From assembly GCF_002262885.1 (NCBI RefSeq), contig NZ_NKYF01000010.1:186001-250000 (forward strand): DNA of 64,000 nucleotides. Direction: 5' to 3'. Source of the stretch: Pseudonocardia sp. MH-G8. Lineage in GTDB: Bacteria > Actinomycetota > Actinomycetes > Mycobacteriales > Pseudonocardiaceae. Below are positions 8,809 to 16,213 of this stretch, piece after piece. The number at the start of each line of letters is the position of its first letter. The first letter of the stretch is position 1. A model generated the notes under the pieces. That model saw only the letters and a program-made list of their open reading frames with translations, had not been told where the DNA came from and ran no database searches. The position numbers and the translations under genes are program-made.

Positions 8809-9485
8809 GTCAGGTCCTCCAGGTAACGGACACACCACGCGGCGAGCAGCGCCGCGACGAGGTCGACGGTGACGACGAGCACCAGCCACGGCCACGGCGC
8901 GCGCCCGAACTGCGCGGCCCGCTGGACGCTCGTCGCGCCGATCAGCAGCGGAACCGCGACCGGCGCCACGAGCAGCGGTCCGAGCGTGGTGCGCCCCGCG
9001 ACCCCCACGGCGAGCGCGTCGACCAGGGCGCCGAGCACCGCCAACCCGGCGGCGACGAGCACGAACACCGGCAGCAGCCAGGACCAGCCCGTCGGGTCCG
9101 GGTCGTAGAGCACCAGCGCCACGGGGGCCAGCAGGAGTTGGAACCCGAGCAGGAGCACGCCGTTCGCCATGGCACGCCCGGCGAGTCGAACCCGCGGGCT
9201 CACCCCGGCGAGCCGCAGCACGGCCAGCTGCGGCGGCGTGTCCACGGCGCTCGCGCGGAGCGTCACCAGCACCCCGAACAGCAGCACGACCAGCCAATAC
9301 AACGCCGGTCCGAGTGCGCGCAGCAGCGGTGTGTCGACGCCCACGGCGAGCGGGGCGAGCAGCAGCGCGACCGCCCCGAAGGGGGCCGTCACCAGTAGCG
9401 CCTCGCCTGCCCGCAGCTCCAGCCGTAGGTCCTTCCGGGCGAGCGTCAGGGCCTGTGTCAGCGGCGGTACCGCAGCGGCCCTCAT
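8805..9485 (-). CDS. ccmB: ABC transporter permease CcmB
   Basis: The protein has 226 residues and six hydrophobic segments. It opens with the CcmB-like LTLARKDLRLELRAGEALL, the cytoplasmic coupling region before the first helix. It pairs with CcmA to form the ABC unit that drives release of holo-CcmE from CcmC/D. The ATG 9485 overlaps the ccmA stop by four bases, and its own stop overlaps ccmC. Confidence 0.9.
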   Translation of the reverse strand: MRAAAVPPLTQALTLARKDLRLELRAGEALLVTAPFGAVALLLAPLAVGVDTPLLRALGPALYWLVVLLFGVLVTLRASAVDTPPQLAVLRLAGVSPRVRLAGRAMANGVLLLGFQLLLAPVALVLYDPDPTGWSWLLPVFVLVAAGLAVLGALVDALAVGVAGRTTLGPLLVAPVAVPLLIGATSVQRAAQFGRAPWPWLVLVVTVDLVAALLAAWCVRYLEDLT

Positions 9486-10219
9486 GACGCCCGGCCTGTC
9501 GTCGCGCTCGTACCGGCCACCCGCTCCGCGCGTCCGTCGTTGATCCGCACCATGCGGTCGACGACACCGGTCAGCCGGTCCGGTTCGTGGGAGACGAGCA
9601 CGCACGCGCCGCCGCGGCCGCGGACGCTCGCCACGACGTCGTCCACGAGCCCGACGGCGTCGCGATCCAGGCCCGCGTGGATCTCGTCGAGCAGCAGCAG
9701 GGCCGGTCGTGTCAGGAGCACCCGGGCCAGTTCGGCCCGCCGTTGCATGCCCTGCGAGCAGCGCTCGGCCCTCCGCTGAGCGGCGCCCCCGAGCCCGACG
9801 GTGTCCAGGGCCCGGTCGACCGCCCGGTCCTCGCGCCCGGTGAGTCGGGCGACAAACCGGAGGTTCTCGGCCAACGACAGCTGCGGGTACAGCGAGGGCA
9901 GGTGACCGATCAGGGCGATCGCGGGCCGCGCAGCGCCGGCTCCAGGGCTTCCGTGCTCCCGGCCCAGGATCTCGGCGCGTCCCGCCGTCGGCCTGACCAG
10001 CGTGGCCAGCAGGTGCAGGAATGTGGTCTTCCCCGACCCGTTCGCACCGAGCACCCCGAGTGCCTCGCCGGCACCCACCCGCAGGTCGAGATCGCGCAGC
10101 ACCGGCGTGCGGCCCAGCGTCACCGCGACCCGATCCAGGCGGACGAGGCACCCGTTGGATTCGCGGTCGGCGCAGCCGAGGTCGGCGGGCCGATGGGTGG
10201 GCAGCCCACTCTGCGGCAT
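9482..10219 (-). CDS. ccmA: ABC transporter ATP-binding protein CcmA
   Basis: The 245-residue ATPase has Walker A GANGSGKTT, a variant signature CSQGMQRRAELARVLL, Walker B LLLLDEIHAGLD and H-loop LVSHEPDR. Length and the tight coupling to ccmB identify it as CcmA. I placed the start at ATG 10219, with GAGGG five to six bases upstream. Upstream in-frame codons would extend through the promoter region. It is the first gene of the ccm operon and is divergent from ccdA across about 130 bp. Confidence 0.9.
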   Translation of the reverse strand: MPQSGLPTHRPADLGCADRESNGCLVRLDRVAVTLGRTPVLRDLDLRVGAGEALGVLGANGSGKTTFLHLLATLVRPTAGRAEILGREHGSPGAGAARPAIALIGHLPSLYPQLSLAENLRFVARLTGREDRAVDRALDTVGLGGAAQRRAERCSQGMQRRAELARVLLTRPALLLLDEIHAGLDRDAVGLVDDVVASVRGRGGACVLVSHEPDRLTGVVDRMVRINDGRAERVAGTSATTGRAS

Positions 10220-10270
10220 GTCGTCCCTCGCTCGTCGCTCTCCGGTCGAACCCTGCATACATACGCCGTG

Positions 10271-10305
10271 TCTACGTACTGCGCTACTCAGTACTATGCG
10301 CTGTA
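10271..10305 (+). promoter_or_regulatory. Candidate operator between ccmA and ccdA (BlaI-like site)
   Basis: The divergent region holds two imperfect copies of one unit, GTACTGCGCTAC and GTACTATGCGCTGTAG. The second contains CAGTACTATGC (10289-10299). Nearly the same 11-mer, CAGTACTGTGC, lies upstream of the blaI-like gene at 14234-14244. The site could let the BlaI-type repressor control cytochrome c maturation genes. This is inference from one shared motif. Confidence 0.4.
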
Positions 10306-10353
10306 GAAGATCCGGGCGGCCACTCGGGTCCCGCATGCGGGAAGGACGGGCTC

Positions 10354-11088
10354 GTGGAGCTGTTCGCCCTGATGTCGCTCGCCGTCGTGGCGGGAGCGGT
10401 CTCGTTCAGCTCCCCGTGCGTCTTGCCGCTGCTACCCGGGTACGTGTCCTACGTCTCCGGCCTGGGAGATGCAGGCCGTCCAGGCGGCGGTGCGGTCGAG
10501 CGACGTCAGGTGGCGCTCGGATCCGCGCTGTTCGTCGCCGGGTTCGCGGTCGTCCTCACCACCCTGGGCGCCACCGCCTCGGCCGTGGGCCTGCTGCTGC
10601 GCCGGCACCTCGACGTCATCAACCTCGTCGGCGGCGCCATCGTGATCGCACTGGGCCTGACCCTGATCGGACTGCTCCGGATCCCCGCGCTGCAGCGGCA
10701 GGTACGTGCCGACCTCTCCCGCATCGGGGCGGGCCCGGGCAGTGCGTTCCCCCTCGGGGTCGCGTTCGCCTTCGGTTGGACGCCGTGCGTGGGCCCGGTG
10801 CTCGCCTCCATCCTCACCACCGCGGCGAACGCGGCGAACGTCGGGCGCGGTGCCCTGCTGCTGCTGGCCTACGCCCTCGGCGTCGGCGCACCGTTCCTGG
10901 TCCTGGCCCGCGCCGTGGCCCGCGGGCAGGACCGCCTCGGCTGGTTGCGGCGCAACTCCCGCCGGCTCGAGATCGCCGGGGGAGTGGCGTTGGTCGTCAC
11001 CGGGGTGCTGATGATGACCGGGGGCTGGACCGTGCTGATGAGCGGGATGCTCGCGTTCTACGCCCGGCTGGGGTGGCCTCCGATCTGA
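10354..11088 (+). CDS. ccdA: Thiol-disulfide interchange membrane protein CcdA
   Basis: This 244-residue DsbD/CcdA-family protein has six membrane segments. The two conserved Cys motifs are SFSSPCVLPLLPGYVS in the first helix and FGWTPCVGPVLASIL in the fourth. It moves electrons from cytoplasmic thioredoxin across the membrane to CcmG/TlpA-like proteins, which matches the divergent operon. I chose GTG 10354, with GAAGGA eight bases upstream; a longer reading would overlap ccmA in antisense. Confidence 0.93.
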   Translation: MELFALMSLAVVAGAVSFSSPCVLPLLPGYVSYVSGLGDAGRPGGGAVERRQVALGSALFVAGFAVVLTTLGATASAVGLLLRRHLDVINLVGGAIVIALGLTLIGLLRIPALQRQVRADLSRIGAGPGSAFPLGVAFAFGWTPCVGPVLASILTTAANAANVGRGALLLLAYALGVGAPFLVLARAVARGQDRLGWLRRNSRRLEIAGGVALVVTGVLMMTGGWTVLMSGMLAFYARLGWPPI

Positions 11089-11176
11089 CGAGTCCGTTGT
11101 CGCCTCGGCCACCTGCGGTCCGTGACGAGGCGCCGGATGCGACACTGCGGACACCACCGGCAGGAGCGCAGCACGC

Positions 11177-11686
11177 ATGCCCGATCGGTCATCGACCAAG
11201 CACAACGAGCCCCCATCTCGGCGCAGCGTGCACGCGGTCCTGGTCATCGCGCCCATCGGGTGCTGGTCGTCCGGCCTGGCTCTCGACGTCGCGTCGTTGC
11301 TCAGCGCCGATCCGGCGCTCCTGGTTCGGGTCGGGACCTGGTCGACCGGCGCCGGGCTGGTCGGCGCGGTCGTCGCCGGGATCGCCGGGATGGTCGCGGC
11401 GGCCCCGATCCCGAACGGCACCGTGGCGCAGCGCAAGGTGCTGGCGCACATGGGCCTGGTCATGGGCCTGCTCGTGCTCTACGCCTTCGGGCTGATCCTC
11501 AGGGTTGCGGTCCAGGTGGGTGGACCTGCGGCGCCCTCGACGCTGGCGATCTCTGCCGCCGGCGTCCTGCTCGTCGGCATCACCGGCTGGACGGGGAGAG
11601 GGATAAGGCGAAGCCGGCCGTTCGGCGGGGGTGAGCGGCGGCCGGAGGCGGCAGGGGACGGAACCCGCGTAAGGCGCTCAGCGTAG
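11177..11686 (+). CDS. DUF2231-like membrane protein
   Basis: The 169-residue protein has four predicted membrane helices. The entry motif VHAVLVIAPIGCWSSGLALD resembles the HPxLVxxPIGLW..SxxFD motif of DUF2231 proteins, which are found beside heme or redox membrane proteins. A conserved His (LAHMGLVMG) sits in the third helix. It ends in a charged cytoplasmic tail. The function is unknown. It lies 88 bp after ccdA on the same strand and may be co-transcribed. Confidence 0.65.
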   Translation: MPDRSSTKHNEPPSRRSVHAVLVIAPIGCWSSGLALDVASLLSADPALLVRVGTWSTGAGLVGAVVAGIAGMVAAAPIPNGTVAQRKVLAHMGLVMGLLVLYAFGLILRVAVQVGGPAAPSTLAISAAGVLLVGITGWTGRGIRRSRPFGGGERRPEAAGDGTRVRRSA

Positions 11687-11827
11687 GGAACCGCAGCAGT
11701 CGGATAGATCTGGGTTCGTGAACGCGTCGTTCGGCCCAACCACGGTTCCACTGCGCCGCGGAGACCCGAGCCCGCGGATCTGCCGCCGCAGAAGCACGTC
11801 GTCGTCCTCGCCGCGGTGATGGTGCCT

Positions 11828-12610
11828 TCAGTTCGCTGACGCGCCGTCGGTTCGGCACCGGAACCGCTGGACCTGGACACCGTCGCGGGTGACGCTCCCT
11901 CCCATGTCCACCCAGCCAGTGCGAGCGTAGAAGGCTGCGGCACCTGAGGACCCGGTCACTGTCACGAGTTCGGCGGCGGGCGTACCCGCAGCCGCACATC
12001 GGTGGAGGAACTCCGTGACGAGTGCGCTGCCGACGCCGGAACCGCGCAGGCTTGGCACGATCACGATCGCAGTCAGATCGGCGGTTCGGGTGCCCTGTCC
12101 CCGAAGCGAGCGCCCTTCTGCGTTTCGGAGCCGGCCCAGATAGGGACGAAGCCGCGTCCGCAGGAATCGGGTGAGCACGCCTGGCCGCAGCGCCAAAGCG
12201 AGCGCGCCGCGGAAGAGAAGTGCCCTGCGGTGCCGGGTGACCAGCTCCCGAAGGAACGCCGCTCGGTCGGTCGCGCCGATCAGGAAGCCGACGATCTCCT
12301 CGCCGCTGTCTCCGTCGCGTCGTACCGCGGAGAGAGCCACGGCAACTGGACTCTCCTGGTATGCGCGATGCCAGCGTCCGACGAACCACGGCCCCAAGCG
12401 GGGAAACAGACCCATCCGCAGCTCTCGGATGTGGAGGCGGGCAGTGATCGGGAGATCGCAAGGGCGCGAGTCGCGGATGGTGTACAGCGGAGGCGCCGGG
12501 GTCGGCAGGGGGTGTGCGGGTCCGCTCACCGAGCCGGCACCTGCAGGGACCGGGACGGTCGGATGACCTCCGGGTGGGCGATCGGGTAGAGGTGCGTGAG
12601 GTGAGGACAT
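11828..12610 (-). CDS. GNAT-family N-acetyltransferase
   Basis: The protein has 260 residues: a Pro-rich N-terminal extension of about 45 residues, then a GNAT fold. The acetyl-CoA site is clear in AIVIVPSLRGSGVGSALV (motif A, R/QxxGxG/A), followed by LVTVTGSSGAAAFYARTGW (motif B). The start ATG 12610 has CCGGAGG seven bases upstream. No neighbour suggests a substrate. Similar loosely conserved enzymes acetylate small molecules or sugars in exopolysaccharide pathways. Confidence 0.8.
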   Translation of the reverse strand: MSSPHAPLPDRPPGGHPTVPVPAGAGSVSGPAHPLPTPAPPLYTIRDSRPCDLPITARLHIRELRMGLFPRLGPWFVGRWHRAYQESPVAVALSAVRRDGDSGEEIVGFLIGATDRAAFLRELVTRHRRALLFRGALALALRPGVLTRFLRTRLRPYLGRLRNAEGRSLRGQGTRTADLTAIVIVPSLRGSGVGSALVTEFLHRCAAAGTPAAELVTVTGSSGAAAFYARTGWVDMGGSVTRDGVQVQRFRCRTDGASAN

Positions 12611-12807
12611 CGATGCCTCCGGAGGGGAGCCCGGGGAACGCGTGGCCGGGCGACGGATGACGTAGCGGCAGGCTGGTGCAGCGGCTCAACCGGTGCCGAG
12701 TGGCCGTTGCCCGCCGTGCGGGATGGCGGGGAGTCGTGACCCGAGCGGCACCGGGATCGCGGGTCATCCGTTACCTCCTCCCACCGCCGTGCGACCGAGG
12801 TATCGGA

Positions 12808-13770
12808 TCAGAACAGGGGGAACGGGCAGAGGTGCGGCAGGAGGGTCACCAGGCCCGCCGCTGCGACGGGACCGACCAGCGACACGATCGCCGAGGCCCC
12901 GAGCGCAACGTGGACCGGGGCGGTCAGACGTGGACCGGGCGGGGTCAGGAGCCGCTCCACCCGATCAACGAGCCCGACGCTGCTGGCGGCGAGCGCGGCA
13001 TCCGGCATCGGCTCGACGCCCGACAGGGTCAGCAGTGCCGAGACCAGGGTGGAGCCCGGATGACGGCGTACGGCCACGTCGTCTGCTCGCATCTCGATGA
13101 GCCGTCCGATCGCCGCCGCGGCGGCCGGGAACACCCGCAGGTGGGGAAGCACAGTTGCGACCGCACGGCTCGTGGCGATCAACAGGTGGTGTCTGCCGGA
13201 CAGGTGCGCCCGCTCGTGCGCGAGCACGGCGGCGAGCTGGGCGTCGTCGAGCGCTTCCAACGCTCCTCGGGTGATGACGATCGTCGGGGGACGTCCCGCG
13301 ATGCAGTAGACGGCGCGTTCGGCGGTGTCCAGGACCACTGAACCCCCGGGCCCGGGCCTGCGGTCGGCCACCAGTCGTGCAGTGCGGCAGTGCTGGTGCG
13401 TGCTCTTCCTAGCCCGACCCAGTGCCATCGCGAGGCGACCGATCAGCATCGCGACCGCCGCGACGGACAGTGTGGCCAGCACGAGGAGCGCCATCTGCAG
13501 CACCGGGCCGTGGCTGCCCACCGCCATGCGTCCGATCGTGTCGAAGCAGTCGATCAGCACGTCGTGCATGTCGCGGTCGGTGAGCAGGACCGAGCGACCG
13601 ATGAGGGCGGCAGCCAGCACCCAGGCGAGGAGCACACCGCTGGTCGCGCCGGCCCAAGCGGTGATGGCCAGTCGGGGAGCGGTCCCCCCGCGGGTGATCC
13701 GGTCGAGCACCGGGGGCGCGAGGACGGCGACGGCCAGGCTGTAGAGCACCAGCAGGATCGCGAGGGTCAC
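12808..13770 (-). CDS. M56-family (BlaR1-like) membrane metallopeptidase
   Basis: The 320-residue protein has about four N-terminal helices and the zinc motif AHERAHLSGRHH (HExxH-like, His-Glu-Arg-Ala-His) on a cytoplasmic loop. A membrane segment follows near the C-terminus (GASAIVSLVGPVAAAGLVTL). This is the BlaR1/MecR1 protease module without the C-terminal penicillin-binding sensor domain, as in many actinobacteria. It probably cleaves or inactivates the BlaI-like repressor encoded just upstream. Its GTG overlaps the blaI stop (GTGA). The inducing signal cannot be read from the sequence. Confidence 0.87.
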   Translation of the reverse strand: MTLAILLVLYSLAVAVLAPPVLDRITRGGTAPRLAITAWAGATSGVLLAWVLAAALIGRSVLLTDRDMHDVLIDCFDTIGRMAVGSHGPVLQMALLVLATLSVAAVAMLIGRLAMALGRARKSTHQHCRTARLVADRRPGPGGSVVLDTAERAVYCIAGRPPTIVITRGALEALDDAQLAAVLAHERAHLSGRHHLLIATSRAVATVLPHLRVFPAAAAAIGRLIEMRADDVAVRRHPGSTLVSALLTLSGVEPMPDAALAASSVGLVDRVERLLTPPGPRLTAPVHVALGASAIVSLVGPVAAAGLVTLLPHLCPFPLF

Positions 13771-14138
13771 GGTTCCCCCCGAGCGTCCGCGCTGCGCTGC
13801 AGCACCGCCTGGAGTCGCTGCCGCTCGTCCTCCGAGAGCTGACCGACGAAGTGGGTGAGGACAGCTTCGTGGTCGGTCTCGGTGCCGAGCGCCTGCTGCA
13901 TCAGCTCCGCCCGGTACGCCGCTCGGCTGGTCAGCGTCCGGTACCGGTAGGCGCGGCCGTCTCGCTCGCGATCGAGGAAGCCCTTCCGGAACAAGTTGTC
14001 CATCGTGCTCATGACGGTCGTGTATGCGATGTGTCGCTCCTGCTGGAGCTGCTCGAACACGTCGCGCACGGTTGCGCTGCCGTCGACCGCCCACAGCCGG
14101 TCCATGATGACCGCTTCGAGCTCGCCCAGTCGTCGCAC
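13767..14138 (-). CDS. blaI: BlaI/MecI-family transcriptional repressor
   Basis: The 123-residue winged-helix protein opens with RRLGELEAVIMDRLW, then the recognition region ATVRDVFEQLQQ and AYTTVMSTMDNLFRKGFLDR. These are standard for BlaI/MecI/CopY-type repressors, which are inactivated by cleavage through the partner M56 protease. I chose GTG 14138 with GGAGG five bases upstream. No beta-lactamase is nearby, so the regulated genes are probably others; see the shared motif near ccmA/ccdA. Confidence 0.9.
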   Translation of the reverse strand: MRRLGELEAVIMDRLWAVDGSATVRDVFEQLQQERHIAYTTVMSTMDNLFRKGFLDRERDGRAYRYRTLTSRAAYRAELMQQALGTETDHEAVLTHFVGQLSEDERQRLQAVLQRSADARGEP

Positions 14139-14512
14139 CGCGCCTCCGTCTCCTGTGGCCGCCCAGGGTAGAGCCTCGGGCTCGCCGACGTTGTAGCTCG
14201 GGCGCGGCAGCAAAGGCGAAGTACGCCTCAATCCAGTACTGTGCAGATGCGTAGATCGTGCTGAGCGCAACCGCTCTCCTGCGGGTGCCGGACGGGCGCC
14301 CATTGGGAGAGCAATTCCGGACCGGGGCCGTTGCAGCGAGAATCCCCCGCTCGCCGCAGCGGCCCCACCCAGCACGGCGGCGGTCGGTGACGCGGTCCTC
14401 TTGTCCACCTTCCTGGCCGGACTCACGGGAGGGGTACGCCCTCGCGACCGCGCGAGGAGTAGGCCGCGACCAGTTCGCTCTCGCAGCCGGGATCGTCGCG
14501 GTGGACGAGCCG
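14139..14512. other. Intergenic stretch upstream of blaI
   Basis: These 374 bases carry the candidate BlaI operator and the blaI leader. Beyond that I see no gene: open frames here are short, lack ribosome sites and do not resemble a protein family. Confidence 0.5.
14234..14251 (+). promoter_or_regulatory. Candidate BlaI operator upstream of blaI
   Basis: CAGTACTGTGC followed by AGATGCGTAG lies about 95 bp before the blaI start. The first eleven bases match the ccmA/ccdA intergenic motif at ten of eleven positions. BlaI repressors normally bind their own promoter, so this is the natural place for an operator. Confidence 0.45.
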
Positions 14513-14767
14513 TCATCTCCGCATCTGTCTCCGCTCGGACCCGGCCGACGCCTCCTCGTCGGCGTCGTCGGATGTGGGCGCGTGACGTTGCACCGGAATC
14601 CGGACCCCGGTTCCCCGTTGCCGGGGAAGGCGCTCGTCCAGTGGAAGGGCTCCCGCGGCGAGTGCTGCTGCAGTCGCCGCGACCTTCCGCGCTTGTTCCG
14701 GGTTGAGGCCCCACGACAGGGCGAGTTGCTCGATGCTGCCAGGACTGCGGTCATCGGTGCCGGACAT
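14513..14767 (-). CDS. Small hypothetical protein
   Basis: This 84-residue soluble protein has no recognised family. The N-terminal half is a plausible helical domain (SIEQLALSWGLNPEQARKVA followed by an Ala-rich helix). The C-terminal half is polar and charged. The ATG has GAGGA about eight bases upstream (in GTGAGGATCAAGC), which supports translation. It is followed at about 105 bp by no further gene on the plus strand. Confidence 0.5.
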   Translation of the reverse strand: MSGTDDRSPGSIEQLALSWGLNPEQARKVAATAAALAAGALPLDERLPRQRGTGVRIPVQRHAPTSDDADEEASAGSERRQMRR

Positions 14768-14873
14768 GCTTGATCCTCACGATGTGCTGCTTCGATTCGA
14801 GTGCGGAGTCGCGCGCCGGGTGCTCGAGCCTCGGTGAGGTGTAGGTGCAGATCGAGGCTCGGCAGCCGTCTCG

Positions 14874-15293
14874 CTATGTGCGCAGCACGCAGAGGATGTG
14901 TGGGAGGGGAGCGCGGAGTTGCGGGGAGTCGGGCCGGAAGAGCGTGGAGAACGTGTCGGTGTCGGAGTTCGGCCCGCTTCCCAGTCCGGACGGCTTCGCA
15001 ACAGCGGTGAGAACCGGGACGTACTGCGCCGCCGACGAGCGTTCGTGCTCGCAGGAGTGTTCACCACCGCCCTCGCCCTCGCCCTCGCCCTCGCCCTCCA
15101 CGGACGGAGCGCCCCGGCCATCAGAGGCACTGACCGGCGCGGAGGATGACGTGTGTGCTTCATGCCCGGAGCCGCTCGGCAGGCTCGCACCGAGCGAGCA
15201 CAGTGCCGAGAGGAGGAGGACGACGGTGAGGACCTGGCCGGTACGAGGAGCGAACGACCGGATCAGCCCAGCGAGGGTCGACGGCGGTCGCAT
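14874..15293 (-). CDS. LpqS/DUF6153-like small secreted protein, copy 1
   Basis: The 139-residue protein has one N-terminal hydrophobic helix (VLTVVLLLSALCSLGASLP), a low-complexity middle with (GE)n repeats and a HSCEHE Cys/His cluster, and a conserved-looking tail RAPLPHILCVLRT. Two other genes of this window (18972-19358 and 21204-21641) share this layout and tail. From memory, mycobacterial LpqS, a copper-induced lipoprotein, also ends in a short Leu/Cys/Arg tail. The ATG 15293 has GGAAGGA upstream. The role in envelope copper handling is inference. Confidence 0.6.
   Translation of the reverse strand: MRPPSTLAGLIRSFAPRTGQVLTVVLLLSALCSLGASLPSGSGHEAHTSSSAPVSASDGRGAPSVEGEGEGEGEGGGEHSCEHERSSAAQYVPVLTAVAKPSGLGSGPNSDTDTFSTLFRPDSPQLRAPLPHILCVLRT
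15071..15099 (+). repeat. CCCTCG hexanucleotide tandem repeat inside LpqS-like gene
   Basis: Four perfect copies of CCCTCG plus a partial fifth encode Gly-Glu dipeptides on the minus strand. Unit changes keep the frame, so the linker length can vary by slippage without destroying the gene. Confidence 0.85.
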
Positions 15294-15375
15294 CAGGTCT
15301 CGTCCTTCCGGAAGGCGTGCTGCGACCGTCGCGTCCTGGCCGCCCCCGGATCGCCCGAAGGCGAGCACCCTCGGT

Positions 15376-15404
15376 CCTCCGACACCTCAGCGAGGTGTCG
15401 GAGG
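15376..15404 (-). terminator. Strong hairpin terminator
   Basis: This perfect 13-bp stem (CCTCCGACACCTC) with a 3-base loop lies about 70 bp downstream of the M15-like peptidase stop and before LpqS-like copy 1. There is no U-tract, as usual in high-GC actinomycetes. Confidence 0.7.
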
Positions 15405-15471
15405 CGGGAAGGGACGAGCCGCATGAAAGCGACAGTACCGGCGATCGGCTGAAGCGCCGCTGAGCTGGCGA

Positions 15472-16152
15472 TCAGCAGGACGCCGGGTCGGCGCCGCTGG
15501 GGCGGCTGTCGAACGAGATGTGGACATGACCCATGTGGTTGCCCGTTGCGGAGCCTCGGTCCTCCATGGGCTCCCAGCCATCGCCGTAGTTGATTCGTTG
15601 CCGCCAGATGACGTACTTGACCGAGAGGGCTCGCATGTTGTCCAGCGCGCAGTCGGCGAGCGCGTCCCCTGTTGCACGATCGGCCTTGAAATCCATGGCC
15701 AGACCGCGGGGATGGTCGGATGCGGTGGCACGTTGGGCGACACCGCCGACTGTGGCGATGTCGAACTCGCAGCGCAGGAGCCCCCCGGCCTGCGCGACCC
15801 ACGGTTTGACCGCACCGAAGCCGGTTCTGTCGGCCTCGCACCGGGCTCGTTCCGCAGCGGCCTCCCGGGCACGTGCCTCACGCTCGGCTCGAGCGTGCTC
15901 GAAGCCCACCGCTTTGACCAGCGCAGCAGGATCGAACGGCTCCGGGTCAGGGGTGACCGGTTCGACACTCGCGCGCAACCCCGAGATCCCGGGTGGCAGG
16001 TCCTCGGATGCTGAGCTCGCGGCCAGCAGGCTCTCGTGCATGGTGGGAACCGTGTCGCCCTGCACGACGGTGAGAGTACCGACGGTGGCGACGGTGGTGG
16101 CCACCGCCGCGTGGCCCAGCAGGAGGATGTGGGGGGAGTGCTGCCGTGCCAC
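15472..16152 (-). CDS. Secreted M15-like peptidase (ARB-07466-like C-terminal domain)
   Basis: The protein has 226 residues: an N-terminal hydrophobic segment (ILLLGHAAVATTVATVGTL), an Ala/Arg/Glu-rich helix with coiled-coil character (ARAEREARAREAAAERAR), then a domain with SDHPRGLAMDF and GHVHISF. These supply the SxHxxGxAxD and HxH zinc-ligand motifs of D,D-carboxypeptidase-like/M15-related proteins. Four Cys may form two disulfides. It probably acts on peptidoglycan or as a resuscitation-type factor. The start is GTG 16152 with GAGAGG upstream. It is downstream of the MFS gene on the same strand. Confidence 0.75.
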   Translation of the reverse strand: MARQHSPHILLLGHAAVATTVATVGTLTVVQGDTVPTMHESLLAASSASEDLPPGISGLRASVEPVTPDPEPFDPAALVKAVGFEHARAEREARAREAAAERARCEADRTGFGAVKPWVAQAGGLLRCEFDIATVGGVAQRATASDHPRGLAMDFKADRATGDALADCALDNMRALSVKYVIWRQRINYGDGWEPMEDRGSATGNHMGHVHISFDSRPSGADPASC

Positions 16153-16213
16153 GTCCTGCCTCTCGGTGAGGGCCGCCGCAATGGAGATCCGCGCTAGAGG
16201 TCGGGGAACGCGT

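Noticed and set aside
10438..10453. CTACCCGGGTACG palindrome in ccdA
   Set aside because: It encodes the conserved LPGYVS motif and lies inside the gene.
11101..11132. CGCCTCG/CGAGGCG dyad after ccdA
   Set aside because: Loop of 18 bases and a 7-bp stem; may be chance in this base composition.
15071..15099. CRISPR-like repeat
   Set aside because: Repeats are adjacent hexamers without spacers, part of a coding Gly-Glu linker.
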